This document shows positions 1-9,417 of a DNA stretch of 64,000 bases, piece after piece. Position 1 is the first letter of the stretch, and each line of letters opens with the position of its first letter. This DNA comes from Gari tellinella. Taxonomy: Eukaryota > Mollusca > Bivalvia > Cardiida > Psammobiidae. The DNA lies in the NCBI GenBank assembly GCA_922989275.2, contig OV277857.1, positions 7,068,001 to 7,132,000 on the forward strand, in the 5' to 3' direction. The notes under the pieces are model-generated. The model was not told the DNA's origin, searched no databases, and worked only from the letters and a program-made list of their open reading frames with translations. Position numbers and translations under genes: made by a program.

Positions 1-166
1 CACTCACAATATTACGGAATATGTGTCCGTGAATATCATATTTAAAGATAAAGGGTTATAAAAAAGGAAGACATAATGCTTGTAATCCGTTTCCATTAGT
101 GACAAACTTTCTACCAGCGAAGTGGCGGAAACTGTGAAGAAAATGGATGTGTTAACGACTCCTTGC
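1..166. other. unassigned flank
   Basis: AT-rich sequence before the first MITE. I see no gene, exon or recognisable repeat in it. Confidence 0.4.
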
Positions 167-185
167 TAAGACAGGTTGTATGTTA

Positions 186-431
186 CAGTGGAGAATCTGT
201 TATTCCTTCCCGTTTAAACGCAAACGTACGCAAACGCAAAGCACTAAAACGTAGAAAAGAACAACTTTTTGACAATTCTGATAATTCATCTTTATCTTGG
301 TGGCAAACAGTTTGGAGCCTGGTCAGACGCCGGGTTTCCCGGCGTCTGATCTGACTCCAAACTGTTTGCAGTGAAAATAATAGGTTTAGCGTAAACGCGT
401 TTATTGGGAAAGAATAACGTTTTCTCCACTG
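186..431 (+). mobile_element. Family A MITE, copy A1
   Basis: It starts CAGTGGAGAATCTG and ends in the inverse, TTTTCTCCACTG. The left arm holds GTTTAAACGCAAACG and ACGCAAACGCAAAG, the centre is the palindromic core (CAAACAGTTTGGAGCC ... GACGCCGGG), and the right arm holds TTTTAGCGTAAACGCG. 'Plus' here means the GTTTAAACGCAAACG arm comes first. The family has TA-bounded ends and no transposase, so it is non-autonomous, possibly Tc1/mariner-like (inference from TA and the CAGTG end). This copy is flanked by 19-bp direct repeats at 167-185 and 432-450, 18 of 19 matching. Confidence 0.88.
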
Positions 432-470
432 TGAGACAGGTTGTATGTTAACTTATTAGACCAAGTAAGG

Positions 471-507
471 CTGTCAGCGTAACCCTTTCACTGCCACTGG
501 CGAGATA
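471..507. mobile_element. Family B end remnant
   Basis: Contains AACCCTTTCACTGCCA, the terminal sequence of family B (see 40205), cut off by the family A copy that follows. Confidence 0.45.
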
Positions 508-756
508 CAGTAGATAATACGTCATTCTTTCCCGTGTAAACGCAAACGAAACGCAAACGCAAAACACTTAAATGTAGAAAATAACACATTTTTGACATAT
601 TTCACTATCTGTATTTTTATCTAAATGGCAAACAGTTTGGAGCCTGATCAGACGCCGGGTTACCCGGCGTCTGATCTGGCTCCAAACTGTTTGCACTGCA
701 AATAATAGTTTTAGCGTAAACGCGTTTATTGGGAAAGAATAACATTTTCTCTAATG
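508..756 (+). mobile_element. Family A MITE, copy A2 (diverged)
   Basis: Full-length but with worn ends: it starts CAGTAGATAATACG and ends TTTTCTCTAATG. The palindromic core is complete and perfect around GGGTTACCC. Confidence 0.8.
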
Positions 757-1310
757 TCGGTCGACTTTGCAAACAGTTTGCATACTGCTTCTGTCAAACT
801 TTGGAAACATAATTTTGACATAAAATTGCGGACAACTAATTTGAGTAGATGGCATTTTGTCTGCGAAAGGACTTGAATGAATGGTTAAATTGCGCGTGGA
901 AAAAGTAATTGTATGTTTATTTAGGGACATTAGAGGAAGATTCTACAATAAACACTATTGTTAGAGACAAACGAATAAAATTCTTTCGAATATATTCAAA
1001 GACAAATGATTGCTCAGTGTAAGACAACGTTATGCAGTCATTAATTAATATATATAAAATCACATTTTGCGTACCATATTGTGTAAAATTGGGGATGCTA
1101 CGGCAGGCTAATAGCTACATTTAAACACTTTATTAAAAGTCAATTATTTAACGATTACAGCAGAAAGTTATTTTGTCTGGGTTTTGTTTTATAAAACGAC
1201 AACTTAACAGCCACTGCGTGAAACCCGGAAATCATGCAGCTGAATTAAAGTTATTTAAGTAATTATGAAGAATCTGTGTGTAATTTCAGTCATTATCCCA
1301 GTTTATTTAT
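757..1310. other. no gene recognised
   Basis: AT-rich, non-repetitive by eye, apart from a stray CAAACAGTTTG at 772-782. No open frame or splice-bounded exon stands out. Confidence 0.4.
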
Positions 1311-1318
1311 GCTTTTCG

Positions 1319-1377
1319 GTGGATTACCACGATATAGCAGTGGATGATCACTTGGTAATCCACTGCAGTGGATTATC
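1319..1377. repeat. short inverted repeat
   Basis: GTGGATTACCACG is followed about 20 bp later by TTGGTAATCCAC and then CAGTGGATTATCACC. It is a small imperfect hairpin of unknown family. Confidence 0.4.
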
Positions 1378-1670
1378 ACCAATCGCTTTTGTTATGAATT
1401 TTCCCCGTAGGGCTCCCCAAGAATCGTAGTCAATCGTGTCTTATCGTTAAATTCCGGCAGTCCGATTTGTCGCGAACTACTCACCGGAAGAGCACGAATC
1501 CAAACTCGGGAGCAACGAAGTCATTCGGATGACGTCATTATACCGCCAACTGTCACGCACATGTGTTCGACATAAAACGTGGGCCTCAACACGGGATAAA
1601 TAATGTACGTTCGCTTTCAATTTTTAAACAATTTCGTTTAAAAAGTGGCTTAAAAGCATAAATAAATAGA

Positions 1671-1826
1671 ATAACTGTGTTTTTTCAGTGTAAGATCGAA
1701 TTTAATCCATTTCGTGAACATCAGACTGTTATATTTTCACTCGTGGCTTCGCCACTCGTGAAAATATAACGTCTAATGTTCACTCAATGGATTAAATTTC
1801 GATCTTACACTGAAAAAAACAGTTAT
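1671..1826. repeat. Family K: 156-bp near-perfect palindrome
   Basis: The left arm starts ATAACTGTGTTTTTTCAG and the right arm ends CTGAAAAAAACAGTTAT. The centre is CACTCGTGGCTTCGCCACTCGTG-like. Internal arms pair over AAGATCGAATTTAATCCA and AAAATATAAC. It could fold into one long hairpin; only one copy was seen in the window. Confidence 0.7.
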
Positions 1827-1885
1827 CCTCTATATTGTCAATCACTGATGTTGTTAGAGTTCTTCAAAAAAAGTAAACACGTATA

Positions 1886-2238
1886 AAGTGCTCCCTCCCT
1901 AAAAAAACTCCCAACAGCGACTCCCTCTCTACAACGACGCGTGCCGCTGTTCCAAAATCAAAACAATAATATCCAACCTTTTCATGGCTGCAATACAATT
2001 TGCTTAAAATTGTCGTCTGCTGTTTTTCGCAAAGTTACATAATGGACATTTTGACAGAAAAAACTTAGTGACAAGTGACAAACAGCTTGAATCCAGATCA
2101 GACGCCGCGTTACGCGGCGTCTGATCTGGATTTAAGCTGTTTGCAAATGTAAGCAAATGTCCCTCCCTATAACGACTCCCTCCTAACAATGAACACATTT
2201 AGTCTCATATTTGGTGTTGTTGTAGAGCGGGAGCGCAG
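1886..2238 (-). mobile_element. Family D MITE, copy D1
   Basis: Ends are AAGTGCTCCCTCCCT and GAGCGGGAGCGCAG, with TA outside each. Family D carries paired motifs (TCCCTCTCTACAACGAC, GGAGGGAGTCGTT), a GTCGTCTGC box and the core in the form AGCTTGAATCCAGATCAGAC around CGCGTTACGCG. Here the core spans 2080-2145 and is almost perfectly palindromic. Confidence 0.82.
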
Positions 2239-2394
2239 TAATTGAATGTATGCTTCCTACATTTTATGCATTGAGCTTGGGGGGTTGTTTCGTTTGAAGG
2301 GATCAGAATAACGTATTCTCCATTGTGGCACAAGCTTCTGACGATCAATTAGGTTAACCATATCGCAAACGCATAGCAGTTCAAATTGATCCAA

Positions 2395-2530
2395 ATTGTT
2401 ACAGTTCAGATAACGTTATTCTTTCCCGTTAAAATGCAAGTGAAACACAAACCGCATTACATTAAACATAGAAAATGACAATTTCTTTGGAATTCTGACC
2501 ATTATGGCAAACAGTGTGGAGCCTGATCAG
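2395..2530 (+). mobile_element. Family A left half (truncated)
   Basis: CAGTTCAGATAACG, TTCTTTCCCG and a degraded ACGCAAACG arm lead to GCAAACAGTGTGGAGCC and GATCAGA, where the match stops. A stray right end (GTATTCTCCATTG) lies just upstream at 2312-2328. Confidence 0.6.
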
Positions 2531-2709
2531 ATAGCTTTATGTGTATTCTACTTACTTTCAGATTTCTTTCAGCTAAAATCTTCTAGGATATTAAACTATT
2601 TTTATATTGTACCTTCATAATTGTATAAAAAGGGAACTTTTTTCTTCAGTGGGGTTAAAAAACGACGTACAAATGTGTTTCTATGAAGTGATAGGTAAAT
2701 AAGTTTTTT

Positions 2710-2967
2710 TAACCCTTTCAAGTTTCAAGTTTCAACCTTGAATTACTCTTGTCGGTATTTATAATTCTTTTGGACTATAGTACATGTACCAGTATTTTAA
2801 CAAGTCTACTGTTAAATATTAAGTATGAAAACAAACACCAATGAAACTTTCAAACAGTGCATACCTTGATCAGAGGGCTCATATAGGAACCCTCTGGTCA
2901 GAGTCTACACTGTTTGCATTTGTAATCAGTAATCTCTACAGAGGGATGTAGGGTTGAACGGGTTAAA
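2710..2967. mobile_element. Family C-like MITE (diverged)
   Basis: The core is of C type: CAAACAGTGCATACC, TGATCAGAGGGCTC, then CCCTCTGGTCAGAG and TCTACACTGTTTG. It ends at GAACGGGTTAA. The left end is poorly defined. Confidence 0.5.
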
Positions 2968-3191
2968 GTCAATATTATGCAGTCTTTAAATAAAATTGCT
3001 CGATAATTATACATTCACTTTAATGCAGTTGTCATTAATTCAGCAAACGATAAACTTAACATGTATGTGAGAAACATCAATTTGTATCTATTTATTTGAA
3101 TACATCATGAAGCTTTTACATGAACTAGAATCAAATTTACTGTTCATTTCGGTAAAAAATCTATTTGTGTAGCATTAGACCCAGACGACTA

Positions 3192-3233
3192 CAGTGGAGA
3201 ATCTGTTATTCTGACGTCATTGGTGACGTCATA
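3192..3233 (+). mobile_element. Family A terminal stub and TGACGTCA repeat
   Basis: The first 20 bases of family A are followed by TGACGTCATTGGTGACGTCA and TA, and then by a complete copy. The stub has no matching right end. Confidence 0.65.
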
Positions 3234-3479
3234 CAGTGGATAATCTGTTATTCTTTCCCGTTTAAACGCAAACGTACGCAAACGCAAAACACTTAAACGT
3301 AGAAAAGAACAACTTTTGGACAATTCTGATAATTCTTGTTTATCTTGGTGGCAAACAGTTTGGAGCCTGATCAGACGCCGGGTTACCCGGCGTCTGATCT
3401 GGCTCCAAACTGTTTGCACTGCAAATAATAGTTTTAGCGTAAACGCGTTTATTGGGAAAGAATAACACATTCTCCACTG
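3234..3479 (+). mobile_element. Family A MITE, copy A4
   Basis: Complete, flanked by TA on both sides. Its terminus is CAGTGGATAATCTG. Core 3350-3418. Confidence 0.88.
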
Positions 3480-3668
3480 TACCATCAATGTATAGGATAT
3501 TATAACAATTCCTTTAATATCTTGATATTGCCACAATCCAATGCTGACTTATTTTCAATGTAAAAATGCATTAGAAAGTTATAAAATTGTTTTTTTATAC
3601 GGTTTTAATTCAACATCACAAATGCGTTTGTTGTGCCGTAAAATAGTGTATATATGACTATAATTGAA

Positions 3669-3860
3669 ATTTGATATTTCGAACTCGCTTAAATCGATCG
3701 TACCAGTAACTCTACCTCATACATTTAATTTCCATAGGTCGATCTCGCTTAAGTCTAACATACCCGTATTTCAAATTTAAAACGTGGCTAAGCCACGTTT
3801 TAACTTTGAAATATGGGTATGTTCGAACTAACGCGAGTTCGAAGTATCAAGTTTCGACTG
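3669..3860. mobile_element. Family H MITE, copy H1
   Basis: Contains a 60-bp palindrome around AAACGTGGCTAAGCCACGTTT with arms ACATACCCGTATTTCAAA and TTTGAAATATGGGTATGT. It ends AAGTTTCGACTG followed by TA. See 13240 for the copy with both ends. Confidence 0.65.
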
Positions 3861-3984
3861 TATTTTATGAGTTAGTATAAATGCATTGCGATTAAACTCT
3901 ATTGATGAATATCCGGAACACATTTAATCATGGCGACGTGTATTTTCATCAATGACAATAAGAGCACATGAGAAAAGTACATGT

Positions 3985-4075
3985 CTCCTATGCAAACAGT
4001 GTAGACCCAGAGCAGGGGGCCCCTAAAGAAGCCCTATGATCTGGGTCAGCAATATATGATTAAAACAACCCTATG
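3985..4075 (+). mobile_element. Family C fragment
   Basis: GCAAACAGTGTAGACCC is followed by an imperfect AGGGGGCCCC stem and GATCTGGGTC, then ATTAAAACAACCCTA as in other C copies. Confidence 0.5.
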
Positions 4076-4890
4076 CAATCAAATATAACTAAAGTTTCTT
4101 GGAACATTGAAGTGTTCATTTGTAGTTTCGTTGGTGAATGAGTAAAGCGGAATATGTAGCCAGTCGGGGAAGTCAAATTATTTAAAAAGCCACACAAGAT
4201 TTAAAGACCAGACAAGGGCACTTGGACATAACTTATGCTGAAAACTCCTAAGGAGCTCTCTGTTAGTATATACCGGTACTTTTATCTTGCATTAACTATC
4301 TCGAGACTTGAGGTTTTATTCAGCTGCAAAGAAATGCCCATTTTCAGAAAGTTAGGCTGTAATTCTTCTGTAAAACAATTTCCAGGACCTATGCCAATCT
4401 GTGCCTTACAAGTGAAACTTTTCTGTTCGTAAATAGATACGGTGCAATATCTCTGGAAATCACAAGTGCTCAGGTTAGACTTGCCCAGAGACACGTTGGA
4501 CTCCCTTGGGACATGTAAACCACGGCTTCATCCTTTATAACTGTTAAAACATTTCTCCAAGACAAAATATCATCTTTATATTCTAAATATTGACATATGA
4601 GAAAATGCCAAACTGCTCCGAGGTATTTATCGAAAATTCCTTAGACTCATGTTATCCTGAGTTTGAAATTTTGGATTTCCCAGTGACATCTCAAGGACAC
4701 CATACTGTCTTATTGGAGTCCCCTAAATTAATTGGACGGGAAGCATTGACACCGGACAGTGTTTGAGAAACTTGTCAATTTGGGTCCGATGTAATGACAC
4801 TTTCTCGACGTGAGCATGCAAGCCATTAAATAATCCCAATTTTCAGAAGCTAACTAATTGAGCGTATACAACTGACTCTTGTAAAGAAAT
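4076..4890. other. unique sequence, no gene recognised
   Basis: No MITE motif seen. Short open frames exist on both strands (for example 52 codons from 4605 on plus and 70 codons at 4282-4494 on minus), but they lack splice context and recognisable domains. Confidence 0.35.
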
Positions 4891-4899
4891 ATTAATATA

Positions 4900-4970
4900 C
4901 AGTGTTCTCTCCCTACAACGATCTTCCGAACAACGATTCCCTCCTTACAACAATTACATTTATAAGACTA
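4900..4970. mobile_element. Family D end fragment
   Basis: TA then CAGTGTTCTCTCCCTACAAC and two TCCGAACAACGATTCCCTCC-type strings, the terminal part of family D only. Confidence 0.6.
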
Positions 4971-5056
4971 TCATATACAGAGATGTGGTCTGTGTACATG
5001 TACCATTTTAGTTAAAAACAACATGCATGATTTCGAATACATGATGTAGATCGTTA

Positions 5057-5296
5057 CAGTGGAGAATCTGTTATTCTTTCCCAATAAACGCGTTTACGCT
5101 AAAACTATTATTTGTAGTGCAAACAGCTTGGATCAGACGCCGGGTAACCCGGCGTCTGATCAGGCTCCAAACTGTTTGCCACCATGATAAACAAGAATTA
5201 TCAGAATTGTCCAAAAGTTGTTCTTTTCTACGTTTTAGTGCTTTGCGTTTGCGTACGTTTGCGTTTAAACGGGAAAGAATAACAGATTCTCCACTG
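5057..5296 (-). mobile_element. Family A MITE, copy A5
   Basis: Complete and TA-flanked. The core has lost bases in its left arm (GCTTGGATCAGACGCC in place of the usual GTTTGGAGCCAGATCAG). Confidence 0.86.
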
Positions 5297-5621
5297 TATA
5301 TACATTCTAGATCTACTTAGTATTTAGTAATTTGTTACGAGTAGTACTGACAACAATTCGAACTTGTTAAATACATATAAACTATACAGTACTCTACCAA
5401 ACCTAATGTAAAAGCTAACTGACTACACTAGGTACATTATTTTATATATAGTTTACGTTGTCATGGGAAAAAGACAGCAGTTATATATTCTGGAACATCT
5501 GAAATGATCTAATCTATTTTGACGCATTATCACAGTAACATGAAAATAACACCGAACAATAAACCCACGCTATAACTGTCACTTACATTAACCCACTCAT
5601 CGCAAAATTTATCGTGAGAAA

Positions 5622-5812
5622 TTTACCCCTTCACCGCCATTTTGTCGTCTGCTTCAATATTTTGATTTGTCTTCAAGATAGTTTAAAAGTTAGAGTTTAG
5701 GCAGCATGACTTAAAATATCGACACCAGTGTTAAATAGATTGGATCGGATTCAGACTCGGCGTTACTCGACTCTGCAAAATCGATTCATGGCGACTTTGA
5801 CGGTGAAAAGAT
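5622..5812 (+). mobile_element. Family B MITE, degraded
   Basis: TACCCCTTCACCGCC and GTCGTCTGCTTCAAT match the B left part, and GACGGTGAAAAGATTAA the right end. The core has decayed to GGATTCAGACTCGGCGTTACTCG. Confidence 0.55.
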
Positions 5813-5843
5813 TAATACTTAACATTTGCGGTAGCTGTATATA

Positions 5844-6089
5844 CAGTGGAGAATCTGTTATTCTTTCCCGTTTAAACGCAAACGTACGCAAACGCAAAGC
5901 GCTAAAACGTAGAAAAGAACAAGTTTTGGACAATTCTGATATTTCATGTTTATCTTGGTGGCAAAAAGTTTGGAGCCTGATCAGACGCCGGGTTACTCGG
6001 CGTCTGATCTGGCTCCAAACTGTTTGCACTGGAAATAATAGTTTTAGCGTAAACGCGTTTATTGGGAAAGAATAACACATTCTCCACTG
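5844..6089 (+). mobile_element. Family A MITE, copy A6
   Basis: Complete and TA-flanked. One loop change (GGGTTACTCGG). An open frame of 115 codons runs through it and is not a gene. Confidence 0.88.
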
Positions 6090-6094
6090 TAGCA

Positions 6095-6335
6095 TTAAGT
6101 CATTTCACTGCCACTATGACGTCATTGCCAGTCAAACACAGTCAAGGCAATAATCGTCTGTTTGTAAACAAATCGTCTGTATGTATTTCTAAACTTTATA
6201 GTTTAGGAATGTTTACTTTAATTACATGGGAGCCGAATAAGTTGGGTGTCTTATCAGACGACACGTCACGTGGCAACTGATCAGGTTCCAAACTTTTTGT
6301 AAATGTTAGTGTTGTCATGCTTCGCGGTGAAGGAG
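6095..6335. mobile_element. Family B MITE, degraded
   Basis: Starts near TTTCACTGCCACTATGACG; has a weak core (TTATCAGACGACACGTCACG ... CTGATCAGGTTCCAAAC) and ends near GCGGTGAAGGAGTAAA. Confidence 0.45.
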
Positions 6336-6494
6336 TAAAAATCAAGAAATAAAGCAAAATTACAGTGTTGCTTTATTCTATTATGCTTTACACATTCACC
6401 TGCCTGGAATACTTGTATTAGATAGACAAGCTTGAGTGGTCACGATAGCACGGGTTATTGTAACTAAACACTATTTGTTTCCGTGGTAACCTAC

Positions 6495-6655
6495 TTGTCT
6501 TGAATCTCTTTTGATCCAAAGATGATGCCACTGGCCATCGTCCAGCTTGTAACCGTCCATGTCCCTCGTAACAGAGAACTGCCCCGTTCCCAGTTCTGTA
6601 GATACCCGGATGGAGCCGTGCTGCATGGAAACCGTCATATAATCCTTGTCCTTAC
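6495..6655 (-). CDS. laminin-G (LNS) domain exon of a neurexin-like gene
   Basis: This 161-nt internal exon encodes the middle of a laminin-G beta-sandwich, the type of domain that neurexins and relatives use for extracellular cell adhesion. The residues read KDKDYMTVSMQHGSIRVSTE, then LGTGQF and the family signature DGQWHHLWIKRD, where laminin-G domains have 'DGxWHxVxxxR'. Splice sites fit: on the minus strand TTGTTAG precedes the exon, and CAA is followed by GTAGGT. The exon starts with the last two bases of a Gly codon, which matches the single G left by the exon at 9418, and it ends in phase 0. The remaining third of the domain (VDG strand and the final Cys region) was not found down to position 1, so the next exon may lie outside the window. 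Neurexin, a Caspr-like protein or another laminin-G protein are all possible. Confidence 0.85.
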
Positions 6656-7106
6656 CTAACAATGAAAACGTAATATTGCCAATCTATAAGCATGGCATAA
6701 TCCATTATGCGCTAATGGGTTGAGTAACCGCGTAATTGTCAAGCAGTGTATCTAGCTCACTATACTAGCTCTAAGATCAGAATCAAAACATTCCTCAAAC
6801 AGAATATATAAAGTCAAATCTCAATAGGGCAGACAATGTTTTCCAGTAAATCGAGGACAGTTTTACTCTAGAGAAATAATTAAAATCTAAACCTACAAGA
6901 AATAAAGACGCATTTCACATGATTTCCTCTGACGTTTTGACATATTAATAAATCTTAGTTCCGAAACTATCAATTTCCCGTACATTGATTACAAGCGTTT
7001 GTAATATTCCCCGAATAAATCAGTCAGCTGACACGATAATTTAAAACTGGCTGTGGTACAAGGGGAAGAGAATCTTATCATACCAAGAAAAGGCGTGCAA
7101 TAAATA

Positions 7107-7323
7107 AAGTGGAGAAGGTGATATTCTTTCCCACTTAACGTATTTATGCTAAAATTATCATTTCCAATGCAAACGGTTACCCGGTATCTGACCTGGCTCC
7201 AAATAATTCACCACTCAGATGCGAATGCATCGGCAGAATGTGTTTTAAAAAATTTTAATGTTCAACATTTTATGCGTTTGTGTTTCGTTGCGTTTAAACA
7301 GGAAAGAAAGGTTTTCTCCACTG
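7107..7323 (-). mobile_element. Family A MITE, copy A7 (diverged)
   Basis: Ends AAGTGGAGAAGG and TTTTCTCCACTG, TA-flanked. The core is half deleted (AAACGGTTACCCGG) and the 3' arm has many changes. Confidence 0.7.
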
Positions 7324-7595
7324 TACTCAGAGTTACTGAGAAAACGCAGTTTGGGATTAAGACAGTGAGGACCATGACCAAACACTGTAATACTGACAGT
7401 TGGGCTTCTTTCTGATAAATAGAAGTAACATATTCACTACCATCGGAAATGGCACGGGTTCCCGTTAATAATGTAGTAGGAGTATTTTGACTTTGAAGAG
7501 GCAGTTCATTCACAATTAATGTTTTAATTTATCAATATTAAACCGATTAAAATATGATCACTATTTGTCATGTTCATCTTGCAAGCCTAATTATA

Positions 7596-7692
7596 CAGTG
7601 GAGAGGACGTTTTAATTTCCCTATAAAGCGTTATGCTAAAACGATTACATAGACCTATTGCAAACAGTTTGGTGCCTGATCAGACGCCGGGT
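7596..7692 (-). mobile_element. Family A left part (truncated)
   Basis: CAGTGGAGAGGACG to GATCAGACGCCGGGTAA; the sequence breaks off at the centre of the core. Confidence 0.65.
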
Positions 7693-7789
7693 AATAAAAA
7701 GGTTGAAAAGTAAAGCAAAAATATAATTTGCTACATTTAATTGAATTGCCTTTACGTTTCATTGTCGTTTTTAATGGTAAGAATTTGCT

Positions 7790-8333
7790 TTAAAGGGACT
7801 CGCAACCGGACGGTGTTCTTGTCAAAATAAAATAAAATACTCAAATAAAAGCAAATTTGTGGCATTATTTGGCTTTTGACATTAAAAAAATATGATCAGT
7901 CCAAAAAACGTCTCAAGAATCGTCACCGAATCTTAGTTTTTTAGATATTTTCCATCGTTTTTCCATAGCGTTAGCTAACGGTATAGTTGTTGTTGTTGCT
8001 TCTCTACACGGGGTCAGACATAAACACGAGCCGAATTACGAAGTTGTATGCACTTTCGATCGCTACACATTGAAATACGTTAAATCGATCCGAGATAAAT
8101 GGATAGTTCCGTGGTCCATTGGTCTAAGCGGTTTCCCCTATTTTGCCTTCTGTCCGCCAATGCCGGGCCCCGGGTTCGAATCCCACCAGAGACCAATATT
8201 TTTTTTTATTGAAATACATTTTTTTAAACAGAATTTCTTATCCTAAACTAATTCTTTACCATTTATATAAGCGTTTGACACATATTTACAAATTACTATT
8301 TTTAATGCACCATGTGGTTGCGAGTCGCTTTAA
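7790..8333. mobile_element. 544-bp TTAA-bounded MITE carrying a tRNA-like unit
   Basis: Both ends are TTAA-bounded inverted repeats: TTAAAGGGACTCGCAACC at the left and the inverse of TTAAAGCGACTCGCAACC at the right, 17 of 18 matching. The interior is AT-rich and encodes no transposase. It holds a tRNA-like Pol III unit at about 8106-8207. Confidence 0.75.
8106..8207 (+). tRNA. tRNA-like Pol III unit (pseudogene or SINE head)
   Basis: A-box-like TGGTCTAAGCGG is at 8120-8131 and a perfect B box GGTTCGAATCC at 8173-8183, followed by CACCAGAGACC and a run of nine T at 8199-8207 that could end Pol III transcription. The length between boxes suggests a class II (Leu/Ser-type) ancestor. The acceptor stem does not pair well, so I do not call a working tRNA. 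Confidence 0.5.
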
Positions 8334-8390
8334 GTGGTCACCTGTCCTCAAAACTAGAAACAGTCTATGCAAGGAATAAGATCCAAAAAT

Positions 8391-8548
8391 GTTTGCAAAT
8401 GAAGGGTCTGAGCCAGTACTGCTGCTGCATTTGACTGCGCCATATGTTAGCAGTGCTCAATATTGTAGGCAAGATGGCTCAATGATCAGGGGAGTAAATG
8501 TACAGTCGGCTCAACGGTCTTTCGGACTGAAAGTAGACTATGACATGG
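8391..8548 (+). mobile_element. SINE 3' region (5' truncated)
   Basis: Shares about 150 bp with the SINE tail at 46415-46565: GAAGGGTCTGAGCC, GCGCCATATGTTAGCAGTGC, AAGATGGCTCAATGATCAGG and CATTCGGACTGAAAGTAGAC or close variants. The tRNA-like head and core are absent. Confidence 0.75.
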
Positions 8549-8747
8549 TATAATTATAAAATTATATTTATTTATATTTTTGTACCAATACCGCAAATGG
8601 GCTTAATAAAAGATAAAATATAAAGCACATCAAGATATTGAAATGAGCTATCATTTCGTGTAATGAGATTATCAATAACCCTTAGCCGTTTTCTAGTTTG
8701 GAAGACAGTACCACTTAAAGCAGATTGAAAGTAAAGTAGAATCCACC

Positions 8748-9000
8748 TTAACGCATTGAGCCCTAGTGACGCATATATGCGTCCTTTACCAAATGTGTAC
8801 CTGTAAAGAGTTAACGTGTCCTATGCAAACAGTGAAGTCCCTGATGAGAGGGCTCCTGCAGGAGCCCTCTGATCAGGGTCATCACTGTTTATCATTTTGA
8901 AATGATATTATAAAAAAACAACCTGAAAAAGTCCAAAATTGACCAGTTTTAATTGGAAACTTGAATTGTCTATTGGAAGTTTCAGGGGATACTGAGTTAA
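8748..9000 (+). mobile_element. Family C MITE, copy C3 (full length)
   Basis: TTAACGCATTGAGCCC to TACTGAGTTAA. Family C carries GACGCATATATGCGTC, ACAAACAGTGTAGACCC, a GAGGGCTCC/GGAGCCCTC stem and a tail with GGAAACTTGAATTGTC and GTTTCAGGG. Here the core is GGGCTCCTGCAGGAGCCC at 8850-8870. Confidence 0.8.
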
Positions 9001-9168
9001 TGTACATGCACACTCAACTTTACTTTCAGACTCCGTTTGCAAAGGTACACCCAACATTTCCAATGGTACATTATCATGTACGAGCGTACCTGTTTTCTTG
9101 AGCATAGGAGTAAAATACATGAGTAAACTGGCGTATTTATAGAATGGGTTAAGACGGCATGTCTGTTA

Positions 9169-9414
9169 CAGTGGAGAATCTGTTATTCTTTCCCGTTTAA
9201 ACGCAAACGTACGCAAACACAAAGCGCTAAAACGTAGAAAAGAACAACTTTTGGACAATTCTGATAATTCGTGTTTATCTTGGTGGCAAACAGTTTGGAG
9301 CCTGATCAGACGCCGGGTTACCCGGCGTCTGATCTGGCTCCAAACTGTTTGCACTGCAAATAATAGTTTTAGCGTAAACGCATTTATTGGGAAAGAATAA
9401 CAGATTCTCCATTG
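9169..9414 (+). mobile_element. Family A MITE, copy A9, abutting a splice donor
   Basis: Complete, TA-flanked (9167-9168 and 9415-9416). Its right terminus is CATTG instead of CACTG. The right TA overlaps the splice donor of the laminin-G exon at 9418-9564, so intron bases from +4 onward are transposon sequence. Confidence 0.9.
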
Positions 9415-9417
9415 TAC

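Larger units (their letters stand above)
6656..9417 (-). other. intron of the neurexin-like gene
   Basis: The intron joins two exons of one laminin-G domain. It holds family A copies, a tRNA-bearing MITE, a SINE 3' end and a family C copy. Its donor sits at the edge of the family A copy at 9169-9414. Confidence 0.75.

Noticed and set aside
4282..4494. A 70-codon minus-strand frame with several Cys residues.
   Set aside because: Overlaps an open plus-strand frame, lacks flanking splice sites consistent with the neighbouring gene and shows no EGF or laminin pattern.
4605..4763. A 52-codon plus-strand frame (MPNCSEVFIENSLDSC...) in unique sequence.
   Set aside because: No splice context, no recognised domain and short; kept as unassigned sequence.
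5728..6095. Repeated open frames of 60-115 codons (SQIRRRVTRRLIRLQTVCHQ-like) on either strand of family A copies.
   Set aside because: They appear on both strands of the same MITE, begin and end in unrelated flanks and differ by frame-neutral decay only. They are by-products of the element's composition.
8106..8207. Functional tRNA gene.
   Set aside because: The B box is intact but the acceptor stem does not pair and no clear anticodon arm could be folded by eye.
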